Part shown: piece by piece, positions 25,663 to 35,533 of the stretch
How the letters are laid out: every line of letters starts with the position of its first letter
Numbering within the stretch: position 1 is the first letter of the stretch
NCBI GenBank assembly: GCA_045637525.1
Contig: JAZTZP010000166.1
Span: 1-35,536, forward strand
Direction of reading: 5' to 3'
Length of the DNA stretch: 35,536 nucleotides
Origin: JAZTZP01 sp045637525
GTDB lineage: Bacteria > Bacillota > Clostridia > UBA1381
The notes under the pieces: model-generated
What the model was told of the DNA's origin: nothing
The model's input: only the letters and a program-made list of their open reading frames with translations
The model's database searches: none
Made by a program: the position numbers and the translations under genes

Positions 25663-25710
25663 TAAATATGGGGGGGTTTTTATACATAATAAATTTAAAA
25701 AGCAAATTAC

Positions 25711-25739
25711 TTGACAAATGATTTGATTTGTGATAAAAT
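25711..25739 (+). promoter_or_regulatory. Sigma-A promoter for the repeat-containing secreted protein
   Basis: TTGACA (25711-25716), a 17-base spacer and TAAAAT (25734-25739) with TG one base upstream (extended -10). It is divergent from the promoter at 25634-25662. A run of seven G lies at 25670-25676 between the two. Confidence 0.8.
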
Positions 25740-25773
25740 CAGGATATAAGATATTAATTCGGAGGCGAATGTA

Positions 25774-27564
25774 TTGAAGAAATTAATAATAATTGCAGGA
25801 GCTTTAATTTGTTTGTTGAATACAGGTATGTTATGTAATGCAGAGAGTAAGATTTTGTTGTATGCATATGACGGACGTACTATACAGATACCGGTATCGG
25901 AGCTTGGAGATTATCTGAAAGTGGGTTGGCACACTTCACCTTTTGTTACAATGTATGCACCGGGCGGAAGAACTATACGTGTAAATAAATCGGAGATTGA
26001 GGCATATAAAAATGTTGGCTGGTTTAAAGAACCTATGGTTACTTTGTACGCACTTGACGGACGAACAATTGAAGTTGGCGGAGAAGAAGTACAGGCGTAT
26101 AAGAATGTGGGATGGTACAGTAAAGAGGATGCTGACAAGATTGCAGGACAGGAGCTCGATGTCGTGTTGGTGCAATTTGATTATTTGGAGGTTTATAAAA
26201 ACTTCATAAAATCAAAAGGTGATAACTGGCAATGCAGCCCGCCGGCAGATGTGCCGCCGTTTTATGATGGAATAGCTTTGGGAAATGGTAATTTTGAGGA
26301 CGCATATGCAATAGATATTGATAATGATGATTATCCTGAGCTTGTGGCTTTGTTTTCAAATGAAGAATATGGCAGAGCGGTTATATATAAATGTGAAAAT
26401 GGGGATGTATATGAATGGTTTTCGACTGCAGGTTATGGCGGTGGAAGTGGTATGGGATGGATTTCACAGATAGTACAAAAAAAATCAAAGAACTATATTT
26501 ATGAAGCGTATTATTATGAAACTTATGCACCGGACATACAGTATTATGAAGGAAAACTTACTGACAACGGATATACCACAGAAATTGCAAGTGAAGAGTT
26601 TACAAACAAATACGAGTGGTCTGTATTTAAAGTAAACGGTAACACGGTTACTCAGGAAGAATTTGAAAAGGAACATAGTAGAATAAGCAGTATTATAGGA
26701 TATGAGGCGATTACACTCATAAACATAGATGACTATGACACATATGATATAGATAACTGTGACAGATTAAAAGGACAAAACCTACAAAAGTTCTGCATAA
26801 GTTCAATGATTGAAAAAACGAAGAGAGCAACTGCGACTGCAAATGTTCAGGAACTGATACTTGCAGCATTTAAGACATATCAATACGGTTATTATTATGA
26901 AGCAATTCAGATTTGTGACAAAATAAAGGCACGTAATGATATAACCGAGCAACAACTTAGTGAAATTAATGATATTATATCTTATTGTAACAACAATTTA
27001 GCGGGAGAAACGCAGAAAAAGATAGAATATATTTCCGAGCTTATGATGAGTGGAGATTATTATGGTGCATATGCAATTATAGGTGAATGTAAAAAAAGTA
27101 TATGCTCAGATTCACAGCTTGAGGTACTCGCGAAATTTGAAGAAGAATGCAAATATAAGATTTATGCATATGAAAGCGAAATGGAGGAGTATCTTACAAT
27201 TTATGCGAAAAGCGGAATGAGCTTATACATACAGAAAAAAGAGCTTGATGGCTACTTAAGCTCCGGTGTGTGGTTTAAAACTCCGCAAAAATATTACTCG
27301 GATATGAAAAGGGATGCATATCAATACGCAAAAAATCTTATAAGCAATCGTCTGTATTATCCTAAGAGTGCATATTATCCCGGAGTGAACAACGACGAAA
27401 TATACTTCTGGCTCGATTCGCAAGAGGGGAGTCAGGCTGTGTATAAGGTTGAGGGCTGGGTGGAAGCAAATAATACATGGGGGTATAAAGTCAGAAATTA
27501 TTATACAGCGACATTGTATTGTAATCCCTATGGTTTTTACACCGGTTCGGTTGAATTTGATTGA
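25774..27564 (+). CDS. Secreted protein of unknown function with 31-residue GRTI/VGW repeats
   Basis: The start is TTG at 25774, after GGAGG (25761-25765); the nearby ATG at 25769 is out of frame. The 596-residue protein has a signal peptide (about 1-24). Three tandem repeats of exactly 31 residues start at Y30, Y61 and Y92 (pattern YAxxGRTI, then AYKNVGW), and a degenerate fourth copy lies near 477-505 (YAKSGMSLYI, SGVWF). Between them are a region with DIDNDDYPEL (about 178-190), like acidic calcium-binding FG-GAP-type loops, and a helical, TPR-like stretch (about 345-460). The C-terminal 90 residues are aromatic-rich. No enzyme motif is recognised. It is monocistronic, with its own promoter and a strong terminator. 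A surface or wall-binding role is a guess. Confidence 0.78.
   Translation: MKKLIIIAGALICLLNTGMLCNAESKILLYAYDGRTIQIPVSELGDYLKVGWHTSPFVTMYAPGGRTIRVNKSEIEAYKNVGWFKEPMVTLYALDGRTIEVGGEEVQAYKNVGWYSKEDADKIAGQELDVVLVQFDYLEVYKNFIKSKGDNWQCSPPADVPPFYDGIALGNGNFEDAYAIDIDNDDYPELVALFSNEEYGRAVIYKCENGDVYEWFSTAGYGGGSGMGWISQIVQKKSKNYIYEAYYYETYAPDIQYYEGKLTDNGYTTEIASEEFTNKYEWSVFKVNGNTVTQEEFEKEHSRISSIIGYEAITLINIDDYDTYDIDNCDRLKGQNLQKFCISSMIEKTKRATATANVQELILAAFKTYQYGYYYEAIQICDKIKARNDITEQQLSEINDIISYCNNNLAGETQKKIEYISELMMSGDYYGAYAIIGECKKSICSDSQLEVLAKFEEECKYKIYAYESEMEEYLTIYAKSGMSLYIQKKELDGYLSSGVWFKTPQKYYSDMKRDAYQYAKNLISNRLYYPKSAYYPGVNNDEIYFWLDSQEGSQAVYKVEGWVEANNTWGYKVRNYYTATLYCNPYGFYTGSVEFD
25861..26139 (+). repeat. Three 93-bp repeats encoding 31-residue units
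   Basis: Units start at 25861, 25954 and 26047, exactly 93 bases apart. Each encodes YAxxGRTI followed by an acidic segment and VGW. Confidence 0.85.
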
Positions 27565-27580
27565 TAAATAGTTTTTAAAA

Positions 27581-27627
27581 AAATCTCTTTTAAAATTTGT
27601 GTTATGAATTTTAAAAGAGATTTTTTT
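27581..27627 (+). terminator. Rho-independent terminator after the repeat protein
   Basis: A perfect 17-bp stem, 27581-27597 with 27607-27623, a 9-base loop, and a T run to 27627. Confidence 0.92.
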
Positions 27628-27679
27628 GTTGGAAAATAATTTAAGAAAAAATAAATTCAAAGAATTTTTGAAAAAGGTA

Positions 27680-27708
27680 TTGACAAGCAAAGGATTATGT
27701 GTTACAAT
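27680..27708 (+). promoter_or_regulatory. Promoter of rpoBC
   Basis: TTGACA (27680-27685), a 17-base spacer and TACAAT (27703-27708), leaving a leader of about 100 bases before rpoB. The 21 bases at 27666-27686, including the -35, recur exactly at 35491-35511. Confidence 0.85.
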
Positions 27709-27812
27709 ATAAAATTGTAATAGTATTATAAAATGGTGAGTTGTGCCGAAATGACAGAAAGGCATAATTTTCCATATAATATTAAATTTGAAATATGAGG
27801 TGAAAAGCAAGC

Positions 27813-30800
27813 ATGGTACATCAGGTAAAACTCGGCAAAAATACCCGTTTGAGCTACTCGAAGATCAAAGAGGTATTAGAGGTGCCAAATCTTATCGAGG
27901 TGCAGAAAGATTCGTACAAATGGTTCTTGGATGAAGGTTTAAGAGAGGTTTTTCGTGATATATCTCCGATAACTGACCATTCCGGTAATCTTGAAGTGGA
28001 ATTTTTCGATCATAAACTCGATTACAATTCAAAATACACTGTTGAGGAGTGTAAGGAAAGAGATACCAAATATGCCGCACCGCTTAAAGTAGGCGTAAGA
28101 CTCAGAAACAAAGAAACAGGCGAGATAAAAGAGCAGGAAATTTTTATGGGTGATTTCCCGCTTATGACAGAGCAGGGCACGTTTATTATAAATGGTGCAG
28201 AACGTGTTATTGTCAGTCAGCTTGTTCGTTCTCCGGGTATTTATTACGGTTTTGAGCGTGATAAGTCAGGTAAAAAGCTTTATACATCTACTGTAATACC
28301 GTACAGGGGTGCATGGCTTGAGTATGAGACAGATTCGTCCGATGTTTTTTGGGTGCGTATAGACAGAACACGAAAGATACCTGTTACAGTACTCATGCGT
28401 GCAATGGGACTTCAGTCTAACGGCGAAATTCTCGATAAGTTCGGAGAGGATGTAAAGATAAAGGCAACCTTAGAGAAGGACGTGTCAACAGACAGGGATG
28501 AAGGCTTACTTGAGATTTATAAGAAGCTTCGCCCGGGTGAGCCTTTGAATGTTGAGAGTGCTGAATCTCTTATAACTAATATGTTCTTTGATCCGAAACG
28601 TTATGATCTTGCAAGAGTCGGAAGATATAAATATGATAAAAAGCTTGCAATCGGTGAAAGAATTGAAGGCAAGATGCTTGCTGAGGATGTTGTAGACCCT
28701 CGTACAGGCGAGGTGCTGTTTGAGGCTATTGGCGAAAACGGCGAAAGATATACACTTTCAATTGAGGATGCTGAGAAAATTGAGAGAGCCGGTGTAAATG
28801 AAGTATATTTATATATAGAAGAAAAAGTTGTTAAGGTATTTTCAAATGATATGGTATACCTCAGCGAGTATACTGATTTTGATATATCTTCAATCGGCGA
28901 CAGAAAAGTAAGAAGAAGCGTTCTTAAAGAAATTCTTGATAACGCTGAGAATGAAGAAGATGCATTGGAGCAGATTGCAGTAAGAATAGACGAGCTCAGT
29001 CCTAAGCACATCACGATAGAAGATATGTTTGCTTCGATGAACTATGTTATAAACCTTGCAAACGGTACGGGCTATATTGATGATATTGACCATCTCGGAA
29101 ACAGACGTTTAAGATGTGTTGGAGAGCTTTTGCAGAATCAGTTCAGAATTGGTCTTGCAAGAATGGAACGTGTTGTTCGTGAGAGAATGTCGGTTCAGGA
29201 GAGCGAGATTATCACACCGCAGACTCTTATTAATATAAGACCTATAATTGCGGCAGTAAACGAATTTTTCGGTTCTTCACAGCTTTCGCAGTTCATGGAC
29301 CAGCCAAATCCGTTGGCAGAGCTTCGTCATAAGAGAAGAATATCTGCATTAGGTCCGGGCGGTTTGTCGAGAGAACGTGCAGGATTTGAGGTTCGTGACG
29401 TTCACTATTCGCATTACGGACGTATGTGTCCGATAGAGACTCCTGAAGGCCCGAACATCGGTCTTATAACTTCGCTGGCAACATTCTCAAGAATAAATGA
29501 GTATGGTTTTGTTGAGGCTCCTTACAGAAGAGTTGACAAGGCGACAGGAAAAGTTACTAATGAAATAATATATATGACTGCTGATACAGAGGACAAATAT
29601 GTAGTCGCACAGGCAAATGAGCCACTCGACGGAGAAGGCAGATTTATGGATAAGAAGATTTCGGCACGTTATCGTGATGAAATTCTGGAAGTTCCGCCTG
29701 AGAGAATAGATTACATGGACGTATCACCTCGTCAGCTTGTATCAGTTGTTACTGCGTGTATCCCATTCCTTGAAAACGATGACGCTAACCGTGCGCTCAT
29801 GGGATCTAACATGCAATGTCAGGCAGTACCGCTTCTTACAACGGATTCACCGATTGTCGGAACGGGAATAGAGCATAAGGTGGCACACGATTCCGGTTCG
29901 GCAGTAATTGCGAGAGAAAACGGAACTGTTGAGAAGGTTGATTCAGATAAGATTGTTATAAAAGGTGAATCGGGTGAAAGACATACTCACAAGCTTATAA
30001 AATTTGCTCGTTCTAATCAGAGTACCTGCATAAACCAAAGACCGATAGTTAAGGTTGGAGATACTGTTGAAAAGGGTGAGATTATAGCTGACGGACCTGC
30101 AATGGATAACGGTGAGCTTGCACTCGGTAAGAATATTCTTATCGGATTTATGACCTGGGAAGGATATAACTACGAGGACGCTGTTTTAATCAGCGAAGAG
30201 CTTGTTATGAATGATGTTTTCACTTCAATTCATATCGAGGAATATGAGTGTGAGTCAAGAGATACGAAGCTCGGAGCGGAGGAAATTACCCGTGATATTC
30301 CGAATGTATCTGATGATGCTTTAAAGGATCTGGATGAAGAAGGTATCATAAGAATAGGTGCTGAAGTTCATTCAGGAGATATTCTCGTAGGTAAAGTTAC
30401 ACCTAAGGGTGAGACGGAGCTTACTGCTGAGGAAAAGCTTCTTCGTGCGATTTTCGGCGAAAAGGCAAGAGAGGTCAGAGATACATCTTTGAGAGTTCCT
30501 CATGGTGAAAGCGGAATTATAGTTGACGTAAAGAAATTTACTCGTGCAAACGGTGATGAAGTGTCTGCCGGCGTGAATGAGGTAGTACGTTGTTATATAG
30601 CTCAGAAACGAAAGATCTCTGTCGGAGATAAGATGGCCGGACGTCACGGAAACAAGGGTGTTGTATCGAGAGTTCTTGCACGTGAAGATATGCCGTTCTT
30701 AGAAGATGGTACACCACTTCAGATAGTTCTTAACCCTCTTGGCGTGCCTTCACGTATGAATATAGGACAGGTGCTTGAGATGCATCTTGGTTATGCATAC

Positions 30801-31679
30801 AGAAACCTCAGTCTTATGACACGTGAGCAGATAGAGGCGATAGACTGCGATCCTGAGTATAAGAAAGTTATTCTTGAGACTAAGGAGCAGCTTGGTGATG
30901 GTAAATACATCAAGATTGCAACTCCTGTATTTGACGGCGCAAGAGATGAAGATCTTAAGATGGCGTTTAAGCAGGCAGGGCTTAATCCGAGCTTTAAGTC
31001 AGCCGTATATGACGGAAGAACCGGAGAAAAGTTTGATAATGATGTTACAGTCGGAGTCATGTATTATCTTAAGCTCGATCACTTGGTTGACGATAAAATT
31101 CATGCTCGTTCCACCGGTCCGTATTCTCTTGTTACACAACAGCCTCTGGGTGGTAAAGCTCAGTTTGGCGGACAGCGTTTCGGAGAAATGGAAGTTTGGG
31201 CTCTTGAAGCTTACGGTGCGGCTTATACACTTCAGGAAATTCTTACAGTTAAGTCTGACGATATTATAGGTCGTGTAAAGACATATGAGGCAATCGTAAA
31301 GGGCGAGAATATACCTCGTTCAGGTGTTCCGGAGTCGTTTAAGGTTCTTGTTAAAGAACTCCAGGCTTTGGCTCTTGATATAAAGATTATCGATCATGAA
31401 AACAGAGAAATCGATATTGATGAGAACGAAGATGATGACGACGGAGTAAAGCCGAATGATGATATTATCAAGCTTATTGAAGAACATGAAGGTGCAAATT
31501 CAATTGAGGGCGAAGAATATGATGAAGCAAGTATGATACTTGATGAAATAGAAGGCTTTGCCGACGATGATGATGAGGAAGATGATTTTGATGATTATGC
31601 CGATTCAGATGAGTTTGACGATATGGATGACAGTATGTTTGACAGTGCCGATGACTATGATGAAGATTTAGATGATTAA
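27813..31679 (+). CDS. rpoB: DNA-directed RNA polymerase subunit beta
   Basis: A 1288-residue protein, full length, with family signatures throughout: RLSYSKIKEVLEVPNLIE at the N-terminus, the rifampicin region FGSSQLSQFMDQPNPLAE and HKRRISALGPGGLSRERAGF, IETPEGPNIGLI, GYNYEDA, KMAGRHGNKGVVS, and GGKAQFGGQRFGEMEVWAL near the end. Residues equivalent to E. coli Q513, D516, H526 and S531 are the sensitive type. The last 90 or so residues are a very acidic, Asp-rich tail. GAGGTG lies 10 bases before the ATG. It has its own promoter and is not preceded by rplJ/rplL, unlike most Firmicutes. rpoC follows after 24 bases. Confidence 0.99.
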   Translation: MVHQVKLGKNTRLSYSKIKEVLEVPNLIEVQKDSYKWFLDEGLREVFRDISPITDHSGNLEVEFFDHKLDYNSKYTVEECKERDTKYAAPLKVGVRLRNKETGEIKEQEIFMGDFPLMTEQGTFIINGAERVIVSQLVRSPGIYYGFERDKSGKKLYTSTVIPYRGAWLEYETDSSDVFWVRIDRTRKIPVTVLMRAMGLQSNGEILDKFGEDVKIKATLEKDVSTDRDEGLLEIYKKLRPGEPLNVESAESLITNMFFDPKRYDLARVGRYKYDKKLAIGERIEGKMLAEDVVDPRTGEVLFEAIGENGERYTLSIEDAEKIERAGVNEVYLYIEEKVVKVFSNDMVYLSEYTDFDISSIGDRKVRRSVLKEILDNAENEEDALEQIAVRIDELSPKHITIEDMFASMNYVINLANGTGYIDDIDHLGNRRLRCVGELLQNQFRIGLARMERVVRERMSVQESEIITPQTLINIRPIIAAVNEFFGSSQLSQFMDQPNPLAELRHKRRISALGPGGLSRERAGFEVRDVHYSHYGRMCPIETPEGPNIGLITSLATFSRINEYGFVEAPYRRVDKATGKVTNEIIYMTADTEDKYVVAQANEPLDGEGRFMDKKISARYRDEILEVPPERIDYMDVSPRQLVSVVTACIPFLENDDANRALMGSNMQCQAVPLLTTDSPIVGTGIEHKVAHDSGSAVIARENGTVEKVDSDKIVIKGESGERHTHKLIKFARSNQSTCINQRPIVKVGDTVEKGEIIADGPAMDNGELALGKNILIGFMTWEGYNYEDAVLISEELVMNDVFTSIHIEEYECESRDTKLGAEEITRDIPNVSDDALKDLDEEGIIRIGAEVHSGDILVGKVTPKGETELTAEEKLLRAIFGEKAREVRDTSLRVPHGESGIIVDVKKFTRANGDEVSAGVNEVVRCYIAQKRKISVGDKMAGRHGNKGVVSRVLAREDMPFLEDGTPLQIVLNPLGVPSRMNIGQVLEMHLGYAYRNLSLMTREQIEAIDCDPEYKKVILETKEQLGDGKYIKIATPVFDGARDEDLKMAFKQAGLNPSFKSAVYDGRTGEKFDNDVTVGVMYYLKLDHLVDDKIHARSTGPYSLVTQQPLGGKAQFGGQRFGEMEVWALEAYGAAYTLQEILTVKSDDIIGRVKTYEAIVKGENIPRSGVPESFKVLVKELQALALDIKIIDHENREIDIDENEDDDDGVKPNDDIIKLIEEHEGANSIEGEEYDEASMILDEIEGFADDDDEEDDFDDYADSDEFDDMDDSMFDSADDYDEDLDD

Positions 31680-31703
31680 GTTCGGGTCTATGGAGGTTTT
31701 TAA

Positions 31704-34700
31704 ATGAAAGAATTTGAAAAAATACAAATAGGTCTTGCATCACCTGAGACAATACTTAGTTGGTCGTATGGTGAGGTAAAGAAGCCTGAGACAATAAATT
31801 ACCGTACATTGAAGCCGGAGAAGGACGGTCTCTTCTGCGAGAAAATTTTCGGACCAACAAAGGACTGGGAATGTCATTGCGGTAAGTATAAGAAAATCAG
31901 ATATAAAGGCGTTGTATGTGACAGATGTGGAGTTGAGATAACAAAATCAAAAGTCAGACGTGAGCGTATGGGTCACATAGAGCTTGCAACACCTGTATCA
32001 CATATATGGTATTTTAAAGGTGTTCCGTCATCCATGGGGCTTATACTTGACCTTTCGCCGAGACAGCTTGAAAAAGTGCTGTATTTTGCATCATATATTG
32101 TAACTGATCCCGGCAGAACAGAGCTTCAGCAGAATCAGGTTCTTACAGAACGTGAATATGGTGAAGCATACGAAAAGTATGGCGATGAATTTAAGGCGAC
32201 TATGGGAGCTGAGGCGATTCAGGAGCTTTTAGCTCGCATAGACCTTGAAGAATTATCAAAAGAGCTTAAAGAAGAACTCGAAACTGCTCAGGGTCAGAAA
32301 AAGGTCAGAATTATAAAGCGTCTTGAAATTGTTGAATCTTTCCGTATATCAGGAAATCGTCCGGAGTGGATGGTGCTTACTATTCTGCCGGTTATTCCGC
32401 CTGAAATCCGTTCTATGGTTCAGCTTGACGGCGGAAGATTTGCAACAAGTGACTTGAATGATTTATACAGACGTGTAATAAACAGAAATAACAGACTTAA
32501 GAGACTTCTTGAGTTAGGGGCTCCTGATATAATCATACGAAATGAAAAGCGTATGCTTCAGGAGGCTGTGGATGCTCTCATAAACAACGGCAGACGCGGA
32601 AGAACTGTTACGGGACCCGGAAACAGACCGCTCAAGTCTTTGTCCGATATGCTTAAGGGTAAGCAGGGTCGTTTCCGTCAGAACCTTCTCGGTAAGCGTG
32701 TTGACTATTCAGGTCGTTCGGTTATCGTAGTTGGTCCGGAATTAAAGATATATCAGTGCGGTTTGCCTAAGGAAATGGCAATAGAGCTGTTTAAGCCTTT
32801 TGTTATGAAAGAACTCGTAGTAAGAGGTAAGGCGCATAATATAAAGAGTGCGAAAAGAATGGTAGAACGTGCTCGTGCAGAGGTTTGGGAAGTGCTTGAA
32901 GAGGTAATCAAAGAGCATCCGGTACTTTTAAACCGTGCTCCTACACTTCACAGATTAGGTATTCAGGCGTTTGAACCACGTCTTGTTGAAGGAAGAGCTT
33001 TGAAGCTTCATCCGCTCGTATGTACTGCGTATAATGCTGACTTCGATGGTGACCAGATGGCTGTCCATGTACCGCTTTCACCGGAAGCTCAGGCGGAAGC
33101 AAGATTCCTTATGCTTTCGGCAAACAACTTGTTGAAGCCACAGGACGGACATCCTGTTACGGTTCCTACACAGGATATGATACTCGGAAGTTATTATCTT
33201 ACTATTGAAAAAGAAGATGAGCCGGGAGCCGGTAAAGTATTTTCAAGTGATGATGAGGCATTGCTGGCATACTATAACGGTTTTGTAGGACTTCATGCAC
33301 CTATAAAATTCCGAGTTGAAAAGAAAGTTGCCGGAGTTATGAAGAGCAAGATTGTAAACGGAACTGTCGGAAGAATTCTGTTTAACAAGAATATCCCGCA
33401 GGATATAGGATATGTTGACAGAACAGATCCCGAAACAATGTTTGATCTTGAGATAAATTTCGTAGCCGGAAAGAAGAAGCTTGAGCAGATTATTGATAAA
33501 TGTATAAGAGAACATGGCACTACTAAGACTGCTGAAGTTCTTGACCTTATAAAAGAGACAGGTTATAAGTATTCGACACAGGGTGCACTTACTGTTTCGG
33601 TATCTGATATCGAGGTTCCTGAAAAGAAGAAAGAAATACTTGCTCAGGCTGAGGCTGATGTTGAGGCTATAACAAAGAAATTCAGAAGAGGATTTTTAAC
33701 TGATGAGGAACGTTATAACCAGGTAATTAAAATCTGGGCTGATGCATCCGGAAAAGTTACAGATGCCATGATGGAAAATCTCGGAAAATTCAATCCGATA
33801 TTTATGATGGCTGACTCCGGAGCGAGAGGTAGCGTAAACCAGATTCGTCAGCTCGCGGCAATGCGTGGTCTTATGGCGGATACTCAGGGTAGAACGGTCG
33901 AAATTCCTATACGTGCTAACTTCCGTGAAGGTCTTAATGTTCTCGAATACTTTATTTCATCGCATGGTGCTCGTAAAGGTCTTACCGATACGGCGCTCAG
34001 AACTGCTGACTCGGGTTATCTTACAAGACGTCTTGTTGATGTATCTCAGAACGTAATTGTTCGTGAAACAGACTGTGGAACCGATGAGGGCGAAGTTGTA
34101 TACGCAATTATGGATGGAAATGAAGTAATTGAGCCACTTAAGGATCGTATTGTAGGTCGTATCGCAAAGGGCGACATTATAAACCCTGCAACGGGCGAAG
34201 TAATTGTTCCTGATGGTGAGATTATAAGCGACAAGGATGCTGTAAAGGTTGATAAAGCTGAGATTAAAGAGGTTTCAATAAGAAGCGTCCTTAAGTGTAA
34301 GTGTAAAAACGGTGTTTGTTCTAAGTGTTACGGCGTAAATCTTGCAACGGGTGACATGGTAAATGTCGGTGAAGCTGTTGGTATTATTGCGGCTCAGTCA
34401 ATTGGTGAACCGGGTACACAGCTTACAATGCGTACTTTCCATGCCGGTGGTGTTGCATCGGGAAGCGATATAACACAAGGTTTGCCGCGTATTGAAGAGT
34501 TGTTTGAAGCAAGACGTCCTAAGGGTGTTGCGATTATTTCAGAGATTGCCGGACGCGTAAGTGTTTCAGAGGCTAAGCATAAGCGTGAAGTAACTGTTAC
34601 AGATGATGAGGCAGGCGATGTAAGAACTTATGTTATCCCTTATGGCGCTGTTATAAAGGTTAAGAACGACGAGATGATCGAAAAGGGTGCTGAACTTACT

Positions 34701-35258
34701 GCAGGTTCTGTTAATCCGAACGATATATTAAGAATAAACGGCCCGGCGGCTGTTCAGGTTTATATTACACGTGAAGTACAGAGAACATATCGTATGCAGG
34801 GTGTTGATATAAACGATAAGCACGTTGAGGTTATAACACGTCAGATGCTCAGAAAGGTGAGAATTGAAGATGCAGGTGACACAAATCTCCTGATAGGTTC
34901 GTTAGTTGATAAGTTTGATTTTGAGGCTGCAAACGAAGAAGTGCTCAACAATAACAGCGAAGGTCGTCTTGCGACATCATCGCCGGTGCTTCTCGGTATA
35001 ACCAAAGCATCACTCGCGACTGATTCGTTCTTATCAGCTGCATCGTTCCAGGAAACCACAAAGGTTCTTAGCGAGGCTGCTATTAAAGGTAAGATGGATC
35101 CGCTCGAAGGTCTTAAGGAGAATGTTATTATCGGTAAGCTTATACCGGCCGGTACAGGTATGAATTTATATAAGGATATAAACATAACTGTCGATGGTCA
35201 GGAAGTTGAAGAAGATAGCGTAATCCCGGAATTCCATGAAGACGTTATAGAAGGATAA
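31704..35258 (+). CDS. rpoC: DNA-directed RNA polymerase subunit beta'
   Basis: A 1184-residue protein of normal Firmicutes length. It has the N-terminal zinc site (CHCGKY, CDRCGVE), PEWMVLTILPVIPPE, the catalytic NADFDGDQMAVHVP with Mg-binding D446, D448 and D450, the trigger-loop region, GARGSVNQIRQLAAMRGLM, the second zinc site (CKCKNGVCSKC), and GIIAAQSIGEPGTQLTMRTF. GGAGG precedes the ATG. It forms the active-site cleft of RNA polymerase together with RpoB, is co-transcribed with rpoB, and is closed by a terminator immediately downstream. Confidence 0.99.
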   Translation: MKEFEKIQIGLASPETILSWSYGEVKKPETINYRTLKPEKDGLFCEKIFGPTKDWECHCGKYKKIRYKGVVCDRCGVEITKSKVRRERMGHIELATPVSHIWYFKGVPSSMGLILDLSPRQLEKVLYFASYIVTDPGRTELQQNQVLTEREYGEAYEKYGDEFKATMGAEAIQELLARIDLEELSKELKEELETAQGQKKVRIIKRLEIVESFRISGNRPEWMVLTILPVIPPEIRSMVQLDGGRFATSDLNDLYRRVINRNNRLKRLLELGAPDIIIRNEKRMLQEAVDALINNGRRGRTVTGPGNRPLKSLSDMLKGKQGRFRQNLLGKRVDYSGRSVIVVGPELKIYQCGLPKEMAIELFKPFVMKELVVRGKAHNIKSAKRMVERARAEVWEVLEEVIKEHPVLLNRAPTLHRLGIQAFEPRLVEGRALKLHPLVCTAYNADFDGDQMAVHVPLSPEAQAEARFLMLSANNLLKPQDGHPVTVPTQDMILGSYYLTIEKEDEPGAGKVFSSDDEALLAYYNGFVGLHAPIKFRVEKKVAGVMKSKIVNGTVGRILFNKNIPQDIGYVDRTDPETMFDLEINFVAGKKKLEQIIDKCIREHGTTKTAEVLDLIKETGYKYSTQGALTVSVSDIEVPEKKKEILAQAEADVEAITKKFRRGFLTDEERYNQVIKIWADASGKVTDAMMENLGKFNPIFMMADSGARGSVNQIRQLAAMRGLMADTQGRTVEIPIRANFREGLNVLEYFISSHGARKGLTDTALRTADSGYLTRRLVDVSQNVIVRETDCGTDEGEVVYAIMDGNEVIEPLKDRIVGRIAKGDIINPATGEVIVPDGEIISDKDAVKVDKAEIKEVSIRSVLKCKCKNGVCSKCYGVNLATGDMVNVGEAVGIIAAQSIGEPGTQLTMRTFHAGGVASGSDITQGLPRIEELFEARRPKGVAIISEIAGRVSVSEAKHKREVTVTDDEAGDVRTYVIPYGAVIKVKNDEMIEKGAELTAGSVNPNDILRINGPAAVQVYITREVQRTYRMQGVDINDKHVEVITRQMLRKVRIEDAGDTNLLIGSLVDKFDFEAANEEVLNNNSEGRLATSSPVLLGITKASLATDSFLSAASFQETTKVLSEAAIKGKMDPLEGLKENVIIGKLIPAGTGMNLYKDINITVDGQEVEEDSVIPEFHEDVIEG

Positions 35259-35264
35259 ATTTTT

Positions 35265-35299
35265 AAATTGGTATTGTGTTAAGCAATACCAATTTTTTT
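35265..35299 (+). terminator. Rho-independent terminator of rpoBC
   Basis: AAATTGGTATTG (35265-35276) pairs perfectly with CAATACCAATTT (35284-35295) across a 7-base loop, followed by Ts to 35299. Confidence 0.92.
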
Positions 35300-35383
35300 C
35301 TCTTTCCGGATGGTTTCGATAAACAAACCAAATGAAATGAAAAAAACAATAAATACTTTGTGCAACATTTTTGTAAAAAAGTG

Positions 35384-35412
35384 TTGACAAAAGACGAAAT
35401 ACGTGGTATAAT
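35384..35412 (+). promoter_or_regulatory. Promoter 1 of the operon beyond the right edge
   Basis: Perfect TTGACA (35384-35389), a 17-base spacer and perfect TATAAT (35407-35412). A TGCATA/TATGCA hairpin (35445-35461) lies in the transcribed leader. By usual gene order the target could be ribosomal protein/elongation factor genes, but none is visible. Confidence 0.85.
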
Positions 35413-35504
35413 AACAAAGTCGCATCAAGAGAGGCGTCGGAAAGTGCATAAAAGGTATGCATTAAAACTTTTCAAAAAAAATTAAAAAAATTTTGAAAAA
35501 GGTA

Positions 35505-35533
35505 TTGACAAATCAAAAAAGATGTGATATAAT
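35505..35533 (+). promoter_or_regulatory. Promoter 2 of the operon beyond the right edge
   Basis: TTGACA (35505-35510), a 17-base spacer and TATAAT (35528-35533) with TG one base upstream. It lies 121 bases downstream of promoter 1. Its upstream half repeats the rpoBC promoter for 21 bases. Confidence 0.85.

Noticed and set aside
31474..31752. Minus-strand His-rich frame opposite the RpoB tail
   Set aside because: It is the shadow of the GAT/GAA-rich acidic tail codons and has no independent support.
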